From: Proteles cristata cristata
Taxonomy: Eukaryota; Chordata; Mammalia; Carnivora; Hyaenidae
NCBI GenBank assembly: GCA_017311185.1
Contig: JAESUZ010005168.1
Coordinates: 62,001-126,000, forward strand
Length of the DNA stretch: 64,000 nucleotides
Reading direction: 5' to 3'
Shown here: piece after piece, positions 33,057-44,324 of the stretch
Layout: every line of letters begins with the position of its first letter
How positions within the stretch are numbered: position 1 is the first letter of the stretch
Notes under the pieces: generated by a model
What the model was told of the DNA's origin: nothing
The model's database searches: none
Seen by the model: only the letters and a program-made list of their open reading frames with translations
Program-made: the position numbers and the translations under genes

Positions 33057-33660
33057 GGCACCATGGCAGCTGGACTCAGGCATCGGCGTGTGAACCTCAT
33101 GGACCTAATTCGAGGCTTTTAGATTGAGAGATCCACACGCTATCAGTTTTTGAAAACATTCGGTCAAAAAAGGGCATTTGCAAAAACAACAGAAAAGTCT
33201 ATCATCATCATGGTCTCCATCATCAACGTCATTATCAATCATCACCATCAATCATACTTTCATTAAAAAAAAAAAAAGATGGGGGACAATTTAACACCAA
33301 CCAAAAAGAAAATAAAGGAAGGACAAGTTCAGAATAATGGAAACTATTTAGATTTGACTCATATGCCTTGATGAGGAAAAATGGTATTGTTACTATTATT
33401 TTGTCTTAGACCTGTGAACGCTTCTTCACAAGCAGCACTTGTCGGAGTCCTGACATTTGGAAACAAGCTGTCAAGGTAAGTGCCACCATCGACTGGATGG
33501 TGAAGAGAAGTGCTGGCCTCATGGGCGGACCTGCTGGAGGAAGAGATATTATGTTGAGTTTGGGGGCAGTTAGGGATGAAGGAAAAGGTGACGGATATGA
33601 AGGTCCCTGAGCATGCCTGCAACACAGTAGATACTCAGTAAATGTCAGCAGACACTTGAG
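33057..33660. other. Unique stretch with degenerate (TCA)n
   Basis: ATCATCATCATGG..ATCATCAACGTCATTATCAA at 33200-33260 is an interrupted ATC trinucleotide repeat, followed by an A-run at 33265-33277. A weak MIR/L2-like tail lies at 33615-33650 (ACAGTAGATACTCAGTAAATG). No gene. Confidence 0.5.
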
Positions 33661-33663
33661 TTG

Positions 33664-33800
33664 AATTTGGTAATAATAACAGCCAGTCTTTATATAACGG
33701 AAGTTTCATAACTATTGTTTTATTGATTACCACTTGAGAGGTAGCTAAACGAGGTATTAATTCCCCTATTTTATTATCCCCCGATCAGAAAATTTTAAAT
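33664..33800 (-). repeat. MIR fossil, antisense
   Basis: AATAATAACAGCCAGTCTTTA, ACCACTTGAGAGGTAGCTAAA, ATTCCCCTATTTTATTATCCC fit the reverse strand of MIR; diverged. Confidence 0.65.
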
Positions 33801-34529
33801 TACATCTAAGTTTCCCATCATGTTTCTTCTGTTGGACAGCGCTGTTCCAGACCGCACTAGAAATATTTCTTTCCTAGGAATAGAATTGTCTTTTAGGGTG
33901 TGTTTACATAGAGATAGAAAAGCTACTTACCCACGGGCCACAGCACAAGTGCCTTCAAATCCTTTGAAGCATGTGAGACAGCCCACCTCACCCATTTTGT
34001 CAATGAAATTGAAATGGGACGATTGTGTCTTAATTAGGTACAGATTCTCTCTTGCCAGCATTTGCCAAACAACAGGAAGAAAAAGAAGTAACGAGATCAC
34101 AATGTTAAAAGGCGAAAGGGAAGAATGACCAGATTGTCAGTGTTTTCGTGACTATGTTTGGACCTGAGGATTGTGGGGAAGGTAACAAATGAGATTCGAG
34201 TCTTTTAATGTGGGAAAGTCGGTGGATACTGTGTTCTAATTAGTCCTCTATGTCCCAGATACCGGCTGGAAATTAGTACATTTCTTCCGTGACCTTTAAA
34301 TTTGATGCATAACAAATTACTTTGTCAATTAAAAAAATAAGGAGTTGACATATGCATTAGTCCCCATATCTAATTTATCATGGGTTTGGCAATAAGTAAT
34401 CCATCCATTTAATTATTTATACATTCACTAAGAAACCTCTGGAAAGTCCATATGCAGGTTTATCTGTTTTAACAGAGTATGCATAGTGAGAAACTCCCTG
34501 TCCAATTTCCTGCTCCCTGTACCTCCAGG
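33801..34529. other. Unique stretch with a TAATTA-rich block
   Basis: No gene recognised; an open frame of 102 codons at 33820-34128 has no familiar motif. The block at 34195-34435 is repeat-free, AT-rich and carries many homeodomain-type words (CTAATTAG at 34236, AATTAG, CAATTAA, TAATTTA, TTTAATTATTTAT) plus GTGACCTTTAAATTTG, a composition typical of conserved developmental enhancers. Confidence 0.4.
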
Positions 34530-35650
34530 GTAAGGCGGAGGGCTTCAGGGGGCCAGGTGAGACCCCTGCCAGCTCCTCGGAGGTCAGCCCTAGGTCGGGG
34601 GGCTGCTCAGGGGGTTCTTTTCGGGTACCTTTTTCCGGGGCGTGTTCCTCCGTGGCCACATGACTGCAGGAGGGAGGGTCGCAGGAGGTGGTGGTGGGGC
34701 TCCTCCCCGCGCAGTCTGGCCTCTGCAGTGCGCTGGCCTTGGGCGCATGGCCGTCTCCGGATCACCTGCGGAGCTGTGTGGTCTCCAGGTAGGCGGCCTG
34801 CGGGTGCGGAGAGCATCGCTGTGCTGCTGTGACTGTACGAGTGAGGCGGGGTCCTCCGCGACACAGGGCACATGGCGCGCTGGCCCAAGGCCGTCGCCTG
34901 GTGCACATGCCTCTCCAGGTTTTCCTGCCGGGGAGCCAGGGCCTCGGGGTTGGGGGTGGATGTGGGGGTGGGGGTGGGTCGTGCCCCAGCAGGGAGCGGA
35001 CAACCTCCTGGCGGTGATGCAGACGGGGAGGGGCAGCTCCACGGGCCCCATGCACAAGGTGGCCCCCTGCTCTGTGCAGCTGACATTGCATAAGCTGTTC
35101 CTTTGGGCAGCCCCGGGCAGCTCTAGGGGTGCAGCGTCCCTTGGCAGGGACCGGGCATGTGTGAGCAGGGTGAGGCAGGGAGGAGGGATGTGGGGGCTGG
35201 GAGGTAAGGCCCGGGAGATACTCCCAGGTGCTCTGGACCCAGGGTCTGAATCGTGTCCTGTGCAATCCCCGTCACATGGTAGGTGTGGCCCTGGTCCGGC
35301 CCTATCTGGTAGGAGCAGCTGGCCTGGTGGCACCACGTGGGGGACAGCGCCTGGGAAGTCGAGGACCGAGCTCCGGCACCTTTGGGATCCTGTTGGAGCA
35401 TCTCTGTGCGGCCGGCAGGGCGCTGAGTCTCTCGGGAAGGCGACTGGGCCTCCTGGAGGTGCCCTTCGTCCTAGTGCACAGCCTGGCCGTGGTGCCTGCG
35501 GATTCCGGTCACCTAGGGCCCCAGCTGGTCCCCCACAGCCTGCCGCTCACTGTGCAGGGGGCAGTACTGGTGGCCTGGTGGCCTGAGTGCGCAGGGAGAC
35601 GCCAGCGCAGGCTGTGAGCTTGCAGGGCTCCCAAGCACCTGCTCCCGGAT
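34530..35650. other. GC- and CpG-rich block of unknown identity
   Basis: About 1.1 kb of unusually GC-rich DNA; I counted about 27 CpGs in the 360 bases 34621-34980, far above the flanks. It is open for 314 codons on the plus strand (34642-35586) and for up to 248 on the minus strand (35336-34590). Such long overlapping frames are expected by chance at this GC content. Minus-strand pieces have a coiled-coil flavour (EGHLQEAQ.., EMLQQD) and one reads TSEELAGV..KPSALPWRYREQE, but stops and frame shifts separate them. It could be a CpG-island-like element, exons of an unrecognised gene, or a decayed retrocopy of a GC-rich mRNA. No poly(A) hallmark is visible at either end. Confidence 0.5.
34946..34979 (+). 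other. G-quadruplex-type motif
   Basis: GGGGTTGGGGGTGGATGTGG followed by GGGTGGGGGTGGG inside the GC-rich block. Several G runs of three or more are separated by short loops. Confidence 0.75.
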
Positions 35651-35857
35651 GGCCTTGGACGTGGTAAGGATCACCTCACGGCACTGCCTCAGTCACTGGC
35701 CATGCCTACCCCCTTGCGGCAGTGCCTGGACATCAAGGTGAAGCCAATGTCAGGCAGTAGCCATCATCACAGCCCTGGGGGTAAAGGTTGTTGTGCTCCC
35801 CGGGGTGGCCCCAGGGCATGGTGTCCGCACAGACATTGGGGAAAACAAGGTAGAAGA

Positions 35858-36071
35858 GGGGTGCCTGGGTGGCTCAGTTGACTGAGCATCTGACATCAGC
35901 TGAGGTTATGATCTGATGGTTCATGAGTTGGAGCCCACATCTGGCTCCAGGCTGTCAGTGCAGGAGGCTGCTTGTGATCCTCTGTACCACCCCGCCCCCC
36001 CCCCGCCTCTCCCTTGGCCTGCGCTCTCTCAAAAATAAATAAACATTAAAAAAAAATTTTTTTTTAAAAAG
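35858..36071 (+). mobile_element. CAN-SINE, felid type, diverged
   Basis: Plus-strand copy with head GGGGTGCCTGGGTGGCTCAG. The body has a C11-type homopolymer (about 35990-36005) and the tail is AAAAATAAATAAACATT followed by an A/T run. It bounds the GC-rich block on the right. The target duplication is unclear. Confidence 0.92.
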
Positions 36072-36233
36072 AAAAGCAATGCACTGGGGTTTCACGTATT
36101 AAGCACCAAATTCTTCTGAAAGACTCCAGATGGGCAAAGAATAAGCCACAGATCATAACTATGTTTTGACGTTCAGAGTCTGGTAAGAGGATTAAACACC
36201 AAGTTCCTGATGAAACTCTGAAATTCTAAAGAG

Positions 36234-36449
36234 TTTTTTAAAAAAATTTTTGTGATGTTTGTTTATTTTTGAGAGAGAGAGACAGCATGAGTAGGGGAGA
36301 GGCAGAGAGAGAGGGAGACAGAATTTGAAGCAGGCTCCAGGCTCTGATTTGTCAGCACAGAGCCCCATGCAGGGCTTGAACTTGCAGACCACGAGATCAT
36401 GACCTGAGCCAAAGTCGGACGCTTTACCGAATCAGCCGCCCAGGCCTCC
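36234..36449 (-). mobile_element. CAN-SINE, felid type
   Basis: Reverse-strand copy with head ending CCGCCCAGGCCTCC (variant). The 16-base target duplication CTGAAATTCTAAAGAG is perfect (36218-36233 and 36450-36465). Confidence 0.95.
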
Positions 36450-36465
36450 CTGAAATTCTAAAGAG

Positions 36466-36799
36466 GTTTAGGTAATATGGACATTTTAACTTCTCTGCTA
36501 AGCTTTTGATACTAAAGTAATACTACTGTTTGGCCCAGCCTGCAGGACGCCTCCATGCAGGTCCTGGTTACCCCTTGTGAGCAGCACAGCCGTGGACTTT
36601 TTATCTCTGTTGAGTCAAGAGGGTTTACAACAGGGTCTAAGGAGCTGCATTTCACATCATCAGAAAAGTCAGGAGCTAAAGTTGCAATGAGTCAAATGTC
36701 CCGGTGACACAGGGTAAATGTCATCCACCCACACCTGTCTCTTGAACTAACTCCCTTGACCCAGGTCACCCGGGGGCTCCCTCTTTGAGGTGCTAAATC
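36466..36799. other. Unique non-coding stretch
   Basis: About 330 bases between a SINE and an L2 fossil. I see nothing identifiable. Confidence 0.45.
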
Positions 36800-38020
36800 C
36801 AGGGGGCTCTTTCTGCTGTTATTTGACTTCCTTCTTACATTTGACACTATATTCCTTGAAGCCATTTCCTCTCATCTCTGTGTGCTTCCTCTCGGTTTCC
36901 TCTTGAGATGCTCTTTCCACTTCCCATCCCCCGTGTTGGCGTGTCCCAGCTTCTGACCGTGTGGTCTTCTCTTCTCTTCCAGTGTGTACTTTCCATGTGA
37001 GCTTCCAAGAGAGGCAGGTGCATCCCAGCTGCTTCTTTCTTTTTTTTAAAAAAAAAAAATTTAATGTTTATTTATTTTGGAATGAGGTAGGGTGTGGGGA
37101 GGGGTTCCAGGCTCTGAGCTGTCAGCACAGAGCCTGACGCGGGGCTTGAACTCATGACCTGCAAGATCATGACCTGAGCCCAAGTCAGACACTTAACCGA
37201 CTGAGCCACCCAGGTGCCCCTAGCTGTTTATTTCTGCCTTAGAATCCTCTCCTGAGACCCAGCCAACTGGCTGCCTGTACTTTCATACACTCTAGGACCT
37301 TGAATTCAGATCAGACTGAAGTCATCTTCCTTCCATTTCTTCCTTGGTGAAAGACCTCATGGTCCACTCACTTTCCAGGCAGAAATCTGGGAGTCATTGT
37401 TAACTTCTCCATTATTTCCCACAGTCCTTCAGTCAGCCAGTCTTGAGAACTGCGGTCCCCTCGAAACTTCCTGAATCACTGAGAAAATGCCTAAAGGAAT
37501 TGACGTGCACTATTCTCATTCAGGGGACTAAAATCATGGAGTATGTTATAATTTTTGAGTGAAAATGAGACATTTTCCAGCACGTGCTTCAGCGGTATCC
37601 CTCACTTCCCACCCCTTGCCTTCAATCATGCTGTCTTCAGAGTGTAGTTTCTGAAACTGAAATTTGATTATATCGTAATCAAACAGTAAAGTCTTACTGT
37701 TTTCTGGAGATAGTCTAGACTCTTGAACAGGTCCTTCCTGAGCTGGCCTGGCTTGTTCTCCCCTTTGAGCATCCAAATTCTCCCCCACTCTGGGAATGAC
37801 GCAGAGTTCTCTTTCTGAGCTCCTCTCGTCCCTGGGCTTCCAGACTGTCTCCCACCTGCAGCCCCATGTGGTAACCCCGAGTCACCCTTAAAATCCACCT
37901 CAGGAGTCACTGTCTCTCGGAAGTCTTCCCTCACCCGCCTGCCCCTCGTCTGGGTTCTCTCTCTCCACACACCCTGACCAGAATTTGTTTTGATGCACAA
38001 TAAATGCCTGTCAGGCTGCT
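36800..38020 (+). repeat. LINE L2 fossil, interrupted by a SINE
   Basis: Plus-strand L2-like sequence on both sides of the SINE. Landmarks: AAATCTGGGAGTCATTGTTAA (the L2 '..ttggagtcatcc..' segment), GATAGTCTAGACTCTTGAACA, CTGAGCTGGCCTGGCTTGTTC, CTCGGAAGTCTTCCCTCACCC, and the 3' tail-like CACAATAAATGCCTGTCAGG. It is highly diverged and has no open L2 frame. Confidence 0.6.
37040..37220 (-). mobile_element. CAN-SINE, internally deleted, inside L2
   Basis: Reverse-strand copy lacking most of the GA-rich central body (GGAATGAGGTAGGGTGTGG joins directly to TTCCAGGCTCTGAGCTG). Head intact (CTGAGCCACCCAGGTGCCCC). The flanks share AGCTG-TT-TTTCT-type sequence. Confidence 0.92.
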
Positions 38021-38541
38021 CCATCCATGAGCCCAATGGGCAGGCCTCGAATCTTGAGCGCCATCACGGAAGCACAAGACACGCAACAAGTAGCCACGCC
38101 ATGTTACTGAAGGCGTCCGTGGTGTGCGGCCCATGCAGACTTATGGTGACATGGAAATGGAGTGGAGAAACGATAAGAGATGTGAGAAAGTTAACCCAGT
38201 CTCCTCGTTTGCATTAATGAGAGGCATGAGTAGGGCTCTCCATTCTGTTCCGCAAATCCCTTCCATGCAGCACCCAGCCCTGGCTTCCTCCATGGCTAGA
38301 GGGCACGTAAGGGGGCGATTTGGACCGAGGAGCCATCTTGCATTACTCCGTCTGGGCAGAATGAAGGTCCAGCTATTTCTGGGACTCTGGAGTCCACTCC
38401 AGGCTGAATTCAGTTTCTCAGCTTTGTCCTGATGTAACCCCCTTCCTCCAGGACTCACTTGTGATCAGCCTAGGATTGGGGTTCGGGAATGCCCACACTG
38501 GCTCAGCTGTCATTCTCTAGGAGGTCCATCCAGGTTCAGAA

Positions 38542-38543
<2 letters not shown>
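38021..38543. other. Unique non-coding stretch
   Basis: No gene or repeat recognised. A minus frame of 105 codons (38141-38458) lies opposite a plus frame of 102; neither looks like a known protein. Confidence 0.45.
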
Positions 38544-38578
<35 letters not shown>

Positions 38579-38695
38579 ATGCGTATTACATGGGAAGAAA
38601 CAGAGACAGAGAGTAAGAGGGGGGAGAAAGAGAGAGACAGGAGGTGGGAGGAGAGAGGAATATGTGGGGGAGAGGAGAGGAGACAGAGAGATGAC
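38544..38695. repeat. (GT)n microsatellite followed by a polypurine tract
   Basis: A pure (GT)n of about 15 units (38544-38574), then ATGTATGCG, then about 100 bases almost all A and G (GAAGAAACAGAGACAGAGAG..). The polypurine part resembles a SINE body but lacks its other landmarks. Confidence 0.9.
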
Positions 38696-38724
38696 TTACA
38701 ATGTCTTCTACTCTCCACAGAGGG

Positions 38725-38920
38725 AGTGCTAATTAAACACCAGGCGCTCTGCTAAGCCCTTTAAATGCATCCTACTATTGAGCATACACTATTTAATCAT
38801 ATTCCTCACACGGATTTAATCCTCACGAAGCTGGCGACCCAGGTGAAGAATACCGAAATCGGTCAGACGGCTAGCAACCCGCAGCGCGGCCCTGAAACAC
38901 AGGCCCTGCTCTACCCGAGT
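38725..38920 (-). repeat. MIR fossil, antisense
   Basis: CTAATTAAACACCAGGCGCTC, TGCTAAGCCCTTTAAATGC, TTAATCCTCACGAAGCTGGCG, CCCAGGTGAAGAATACCGAAA and CAGACGGCTAGCAACC follow MIR read on its reverse strand. Confidence 0.6.
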
Positions 38921-40195
38921 CTCCCTACTTGGTGTGAGCGTTGATGTTAAACTGCTTGTAGCACGCCATCTTGAAAACGATTGCTTATGGATGCCATTCT
39001 AGCTGTTTCCTTTTTCTTCCCCCCTTTTTTCCTGGAAATGGATGGTGGGACCAAAGACCAGCAGGATGTGTGGCCGCAGAATAAATCAACGTCTTAGGTT
39101 TCCTCCCAGGAAGCCAAACGCTGCCTCTGAGCTGGGACCGACTCACGCGCAACCGGAAACTCAAGGGAACCAGAGAGCAGGTACTTCTTCCGTGTGTTTG
39201 ATGCTCCGTCCCAGGCCTGATGGACACGCGTTGAGACTCAGCCAGACATTTATGCTCTGAGTTCCTAGCCAAAATGATCCCGCCCCAGTCGGTCTGTTCC
39301 CTTTTCTGAGGCTGTCTGCTCTGCTCCCATCCATGCCGGGCCTTATTTTCTCATCCTTTTATCTTGTTGAGACTGTGTGATGGGAATTTGCTTTGGAGGG
39401 AATTACAATTGGTTTAAAAAAATGTGGACTTGGGTCCCCTTGCTTTGTTACTGTAAGTGTCAAATGGGGCCGGGGCGTGTGGAAGGGTTGGGAGGGGGGA
39501 GATTGGGGAGGGGGGTCTTGCACACGTAGGTGTGCGGGGGTCACTTTGCTGTGGCTGGAAGTCCTTTGTCTGGGGCTGCGGAGGAGACAAATGCCAGTGG
39601 CCACCAAATGAATTACAGACCTGCTGAGCCGTCCAGTCTCCACAGGATAATGTGTGGCTTTTGCTCCACAGTCTCAGGGGCAGCGACCAACTTCCCTCCT
39701 TTGTGCTCCTTTAGGCCTCCGGTTAGAAGTAAATAGCCTGCTTAGCCAAGCCCTCCAGTGGGGGGGTGAGGGGGGCGGGAAGGACTGTCTAAGGACATTC
39801 TGAATGACTGAGCTATTTGCTAGAGCCTAAGAGGAGTGAAAATCTGCTCCCTCATCCTTGCAAATTTGTTTTTGTTTCTTTTGAATTTTGAGTGACTGGA
39901 ATCTCCGGCTCCAAACATATTTTGTTATGCAAATACCCCATCAGCCCCGGCCCCACAAGCCCCTTCCAATCCCCTCCAAAATACCTTAATTACAGAGCAG
40001 GTGAACAGGACTCAGAAAGGCCTAAAGGGATCTGCGCGTGTTACCTTGTTCAAGGGGCGGAATCTTGGTACGTGCTGTAATTTGTGAGCACAAAGTGGGG
40101 GCGCTTGTATGCATCAGTGTTTGGGGAAGCCCCCCTTGGATTCTTTGGTTGCGTGGTTGAAGCAGCCTTTACTTTGGCCGAGTGCTGGCTCGCCT
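38921..40195. other. Unique non-coding stretch
   Basis: No gene recognised. A G-quadruplex-type run lies at 39485-39515. An exact octamer ATGCAAAT occurs at 39927-39934 within a repeat-free block (39830-39990), a plausible POU-factor site but a single match proves little. Confidence 0.45.
39485..39515 (+). other. G-quadruplex-type motif
   Basis: GGGTTGGGAGGGGGGAGATT followed by GGGGAGGGGGG: four or more G runs with loops of 1-5 bases. Confidence 0.75.
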
Positions 40196-40411
40196 GAGAA
40201 CGGCCCATGCTAGGTGCTGAGCAGGGGCAGCAGGAAGACACAAAGACTCCTGGCCCCGAGGAGTGTTCAGACTCGCAGGAGCCATGCTGTTTTCCCCCAA
40301 CAGCCTCTGGACCACTCAGAGACAGGGTCTGTGTTTATGCATCCTTGGCTTCCCGGCTCCCCCCGGCACCTGGCACCTGTTAGGCTTTTCAGAATGCAGC
40401 GAGCGCATGAA
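40196..40411. repeat. Probable L2-type fossil pieces
   Basis: 40206-40275 resembles the antisense L2 3' region (CATGCTAGGTGCTGAGCAGG, GACACAAAGACTCCTGGCCCC). 40318-40411 resembles the sense L2 3' end (AGACAGGGTCTGTGTTTATGC, GGCACCTGGCACCTGTTAGGC). The strands disagree, so these are two separate degraded pieces. Confidence 0.45.
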
Positions 40412-41960
40412 GAAATGCTGTCCCAAGGTGGAGAGAAGGCCTCTGTCTGGGTCCCCAATGAGCACTGACTTCTAGAGAAGCTCTAAGAAGGAAGCGATCT
40501 GTGTGGGGTGACAGGCAGAGGCTTCCCCAGTATTTGAGTTAGTTCTGGCAAAAGGAAAAGATTCAAGGAGTAATGTGGGAGGGCCTGTTCCCTGGGGCTG
40601 GGAGATGGTGGCTAAGCTGGTCTCCATCTACCGGTCTGGGCTTCAGGGAGCTTGTGCTGGAGAGAGGGCCTTAACACACTGGAAACCTGCTGAATACTAA
40701 GTGCTATTGACTTGGGGGAATTGTAATGATTACTTTTATTCTTTCTGTTGAAGGTCAGTTGTGTGATGAGATCCATTAACATCGCCATTCTTATTTACTA
40801 TATGGATCTGGTAGGGTTCTAGGTCTGGTTGAAGGGTGCAGAGTACATACAGGATCCAATAGCAGTCATGGCTGTTACTAGAGAGACCAGAAGCCCACGC
40901 CCCGACCGGGGGTGTGAATGGCGATGTCTTTGTCTTGAGGTGTTCATTCCTTTGACGTGTGTTAGTAAATATTTCAGCATATTCCCTTCTGCTTTGACTT
41001 CTTGGCTATTGGCTGTTCTTGTCGTTGAATGGTTAACTGATCGGAGGAGCTCATTTGGTGCATTTGCAATAGGAAGTGGGTATTTTCCACATCCTTAAGC
41101 TGTGAAACTATCTTGGAGCAGTATTCGCCTCCCATGTAAAATGTGTGAATTTGCAACCCGGACAGAGGTAACGTAAAGGGCAAACCCGTCTCTTCCTAGT
41201 GCCCAGCGCTGACCTGAGGAGCTTTTGGGGGGACTTGAAATCTCCTGGTCCTCTCCGGCTCCCCAAATAATGAGGCTATTTTATGAATGCAATGAAATAG
41301 ACAAATGCAGATGACAGACCAAAATCCAGATCGACAGAAAGCACCAAGTGAATCCCTCCTTCCAAGGAACTCATAAATACTTGGGATGTAGCGTACCTCA
41401 TCTGCACAAGGTGGGAAAATCCACATTTCTAATGGAGTAGTATACTATATATATATAGTATTATATAGTAGTATACAAATATAAACAGTCAGGTGCAGAT
41501 GAAGCCATAATTTCTGAAGGAACACAGAGAAGAGGAGATAAAATATGTGCTTCGGGGGAAAATATCCCAAGCATAACATGGCTCGAGTGGATGCATTTTT
41601 GTTAGTACGACGGAGACTGAGAGGTTCTGACTCACGGTGGAAAATGAATAATTTTTGTACGAGTGAGGATAAGTTACAGCCACGTCACCAGATAGGGCCC
41701 TGAGTGATTGAGAGGAAAGGAAGTAGGTTGTATTCTTTGCTCTGCACAGCCTCCTATGCAGAAACACAGAGGGATTTGCATGAAGCTTTTCTTTTCCATT
41801 TTGTTGGCCGCTTTCAGTGTGTTAGATGAATCAGTCATGCCAGCCTTCAAAAGTTCGGGAGAAAAAGGTTGGAAGAGAGAACAGTGGCATATCTAAGCCC
41901 TCCTGAAGCTTGTTGGATTAGAAGAGCTTCAAGGACAATAGTATTTCTTATTTTGATTCC
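40412..41960. other. Unique non-coding stretch
   Basis: No gene or interspersed repeat recognised. The only structure I see is the TA palindrome listed at 41441-41474. Confidence 0.5.
41441..41474. repeat. TA-rich palindromic tract
   Basis: GTATACTATATATATATAGT followed by ATTATATAGTAGTATAC. ACTATATATATATAGT is a perfect palindrome, and the outer GTATAC and AGTATAC words are also complementary. Confidence 0.8.
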
Positions 41961-41964
41961 TTGA

Positions 41965-42110
41965 TGCCTTGCAAGGAGCACAAAACCTTTTATAGACACT
42001 ATCTCATTGACTCTTTTCAACCCCCTGGTGAGAGAGGTGGTGCCAAGAGCAATTTATTATCACCTTATGGATTCAGAAACGGGACCCAGCAGCTTTCCAG
42101 AAACTGATTA
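41965..42110 (-). repeat. MIR fossil, antisense
   Basis: TTTATAGACACTATCTCATTG, CAACCCCCTGGTGAGAGAGGT, TTATTATCACCTTATGGATTC and AGAAACGGGACCC match the reverse strand of MIR-type elements. Confidence 0.65.
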
Positions 42111-42439
42111 TGAATTTGGGCTGTTTCAAGTAAGTCACTGTAAAAGTTTCTGGTCCGTTTCTAGAATCTTAGTACAGAACTCTAATCTCCATCCCATGTC
42201 TCTTTGATCAGATGTGAGACAACAAAAGCAAAGAGGATATAAGATACATTTTGGCAGATTCTAATCTTCTCATGGTTTCAGCTTCGGGCTTACTTTATAC
42301 TTAAATGCTTGCATGGAAAATCTCAAAACCCTCAAAAATTGTCTAGATCATTCTAAAACCCCAAGATTCATGAGCAAGCCTTTCTGTGAATTGCTGCATC
42401 CTAGTTTCACATTCGTACCGAAGGCCCTCTCTTTCCAAT

Positions 42440-42575
42440 ACAACTCTCCCTGTCCTCTGCTGGACTGTGGGCCCTGGGGGTACGCACATCATGGGGTTCT
42501 TACCTTCCTGTCTCCTCCTGCCTGGCACACAATCTTCCCAAGGCAGGCACTCATGATGGTTGTGCTTGTTGACAG
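42440..42575 (+). repeat. LINE L2 3' end fossil
   Basis: CTGCTGGACTGTGGGCCCTGG, CCTGCCTGGCACACAATC and CAGGCACTCATGATGGTTGTG (the '..gcacatagtaggcgctcaataaa..' region) fit a diverged plus-strand L2 terminus. Confidence 0.55.
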
Positions 42576-44324
42576 GTGGGGCCCAGCTGATCTCCCAAGT
42601 TGGTGTGATTTAACTTCAGGCTTGTTGACTTTGCCCCATCAAAGGCTTGGGGACATTCTGTCCAGAGTAGGGCGCTGTCCTCTGTATTCCCTTGTAATGG
42701 GTACATGTTTGGGGGCCCACCCTTAGTTAAGGAAAGAGGAAAAAATTGGAGCTTCTGCAAGATGGGTTCAGTTTCTGATTTGAACAGAGACACGCCAGGT
42801 CCCCTAATGTGTACTGAATGCAGACAGGCCATCCGTCATTCTTCTAGAAACCTCCCCCCACCCCACCCCCCATCCACACCAGGTGTCTCATTCAACTCAG
42901 TCAGCAAGCCTGCACTCAGTGGGTATGGACGGCCTTCAGTCTGTCTGCAGGAAGCTGTCACTCTTGAGTTAGCTTGGCTTGGTTTTTCTGACTGCTAATG
43001 GCTAAGAATGTCGGTCTTTCTCTGGTCTCTTTATAGCACAGGCTGCAGCCGTGAGAAATAAAATGGGCTTTTCCTGGTAAAATCAGCAGGCAGAAAACCC
43101 ATTTTATGCCCTCTGCTCCCATCACAGATGACCCTTGGCCTGGTTAGACCTACAAGGGCCCAAGCAGCTGGGCCTCCCTTGGACATTCGGGAGGGCACCT
43201 GCACTCCATCAAAGGGCAGTAAAGGGTGGGGGGTGGGGAGTGGGAAGATGGGGGGCAGGGTGGGGTTGGTTCTTCGGGGTCCCTTGGGCTTTGGCCTTGG
43301 GCGGCTCCCTCTCTCCTTGTCTTTTCCTAGTCCTTTAAAGAATATCTGAACTCAATATATTTTCTGGGCCAGGGATTTTAAACTTTTGGTGAGCAATAGA
43401 ATTCATTTAAATAAGGTGAAAAAAGAAGTTAACGGTGCAGGGACTCCGTATGTTTAAATTTCTGAATGCTCCTGGCCTCCTGAGGAAACTTCCCAAAGCT
43501 TTAAAGAAGCCCCAGTGATATTAAAATGCAGAAGATTGCTCCCTCTTTTTTTTTCTTCCTTGGGCATGCAAGATTCAAATTCCATCCCGGAGTATGGAAA
43601 ACTTGGCTGGTTTCAGCTTGTCCCTCCAGGAAACTCAATTAAATTGTACTAGGCAGGGTTTTTTCTTCTTTTTCTTTTCCGTTTTGTCAGCAACTTCATT
43701 TATGGGTTTGTAGTGGACACACTGGCCCGATAGGACCAGGGTCCTAGAGAAAACTTCTGCTTCATTGGACGGTAACTTTTTTTTAAAAAAATGACATTCT
43801 TTTTTATGTGTGATGTCGCCTTCCCCCCTCTCTACTGTATTTTTCATATTTTTAGTTTCACTTGGAATCTACCTTTCGAGCTGCGTTGGTTTCCCTTGAC
43901 TACCTGTGGTTTGTACCACTTTTGTGGCTGGGAGGTCACTCTGGTCACTTAGCAATGTGAACTCTTTGCACAGAATAAAACAAGCCTCTACCTTCTTTCA
44001 CATCCTGTTGAGAGAAGATGAATTTTGTACATAACCTGTCAAAGCCAGAAACATCTCTTTCTCATCCTGCCATCAGGGGACGAATTGTCCAGTGCAGGGA
44101 CAGGGAACGTTTGTTTACTCCCTGAAAAAATCTACGATGATTTGTCTAGTGACCTTGTTCTAGTCTGGGCCAAATGATGCCTCCTGGTCCCTTTCCCTTA
44201 TTTTCCATCTTTTATCCTATCTTCCTGTCTCAAAACGATTGTTCTCCTCCAAACTCCGCAAGAATTGATGGGGGGTGGGGGAGGCAAGAATTATCTACAG
44301 GGTATCATTCATGTGGGCGGACAT
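42576..44324. other. Unique non-coding stretch, SINE-free
   Basis: No gene recognised. A C-rich run lies at 42854-42871 and a G-rich motif at 43224-43265. T-runs flank 43660-43800, where a short open frame has a Lys-rich end from the T-run. The block at 43985-44100 is repeat-free and could be constrained. Confidence 0.45.
43224..43265 (+). other. G-quadruplex-type motif
   Basis: GGGTGGGGGGTGGGGAGTGG followed by GAAGATGGGGGGCAGGGTGGGG, with at least five G runs of three or more. Confidence 0.75.

Noticed and set aside
34642..35586. 314-codon plus-strand open frame in the GC-rich block
   Set aside because: Composition-driven. The opposite strand is open over much of the same span, the translation has no familiar domain, and it is rich in Gly/Arg/Pro/Ser, as expected from random GC-rich DNA. 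Kept only as part of the unexplained block.
38590..38695. Headless SINE body after the (GT)n
   Set aside because: Purine-rich like a reversed SINE body, but lacks GAAGCAGGCTCCAGGCTC and every other SINE landmark.
41441..41474. Transcription terminator hairpin
   Set aside because: A TA-rich palindrome of the simple-repeat kind. Hairpin terminators are not a mammalian feature and no gene ends here.
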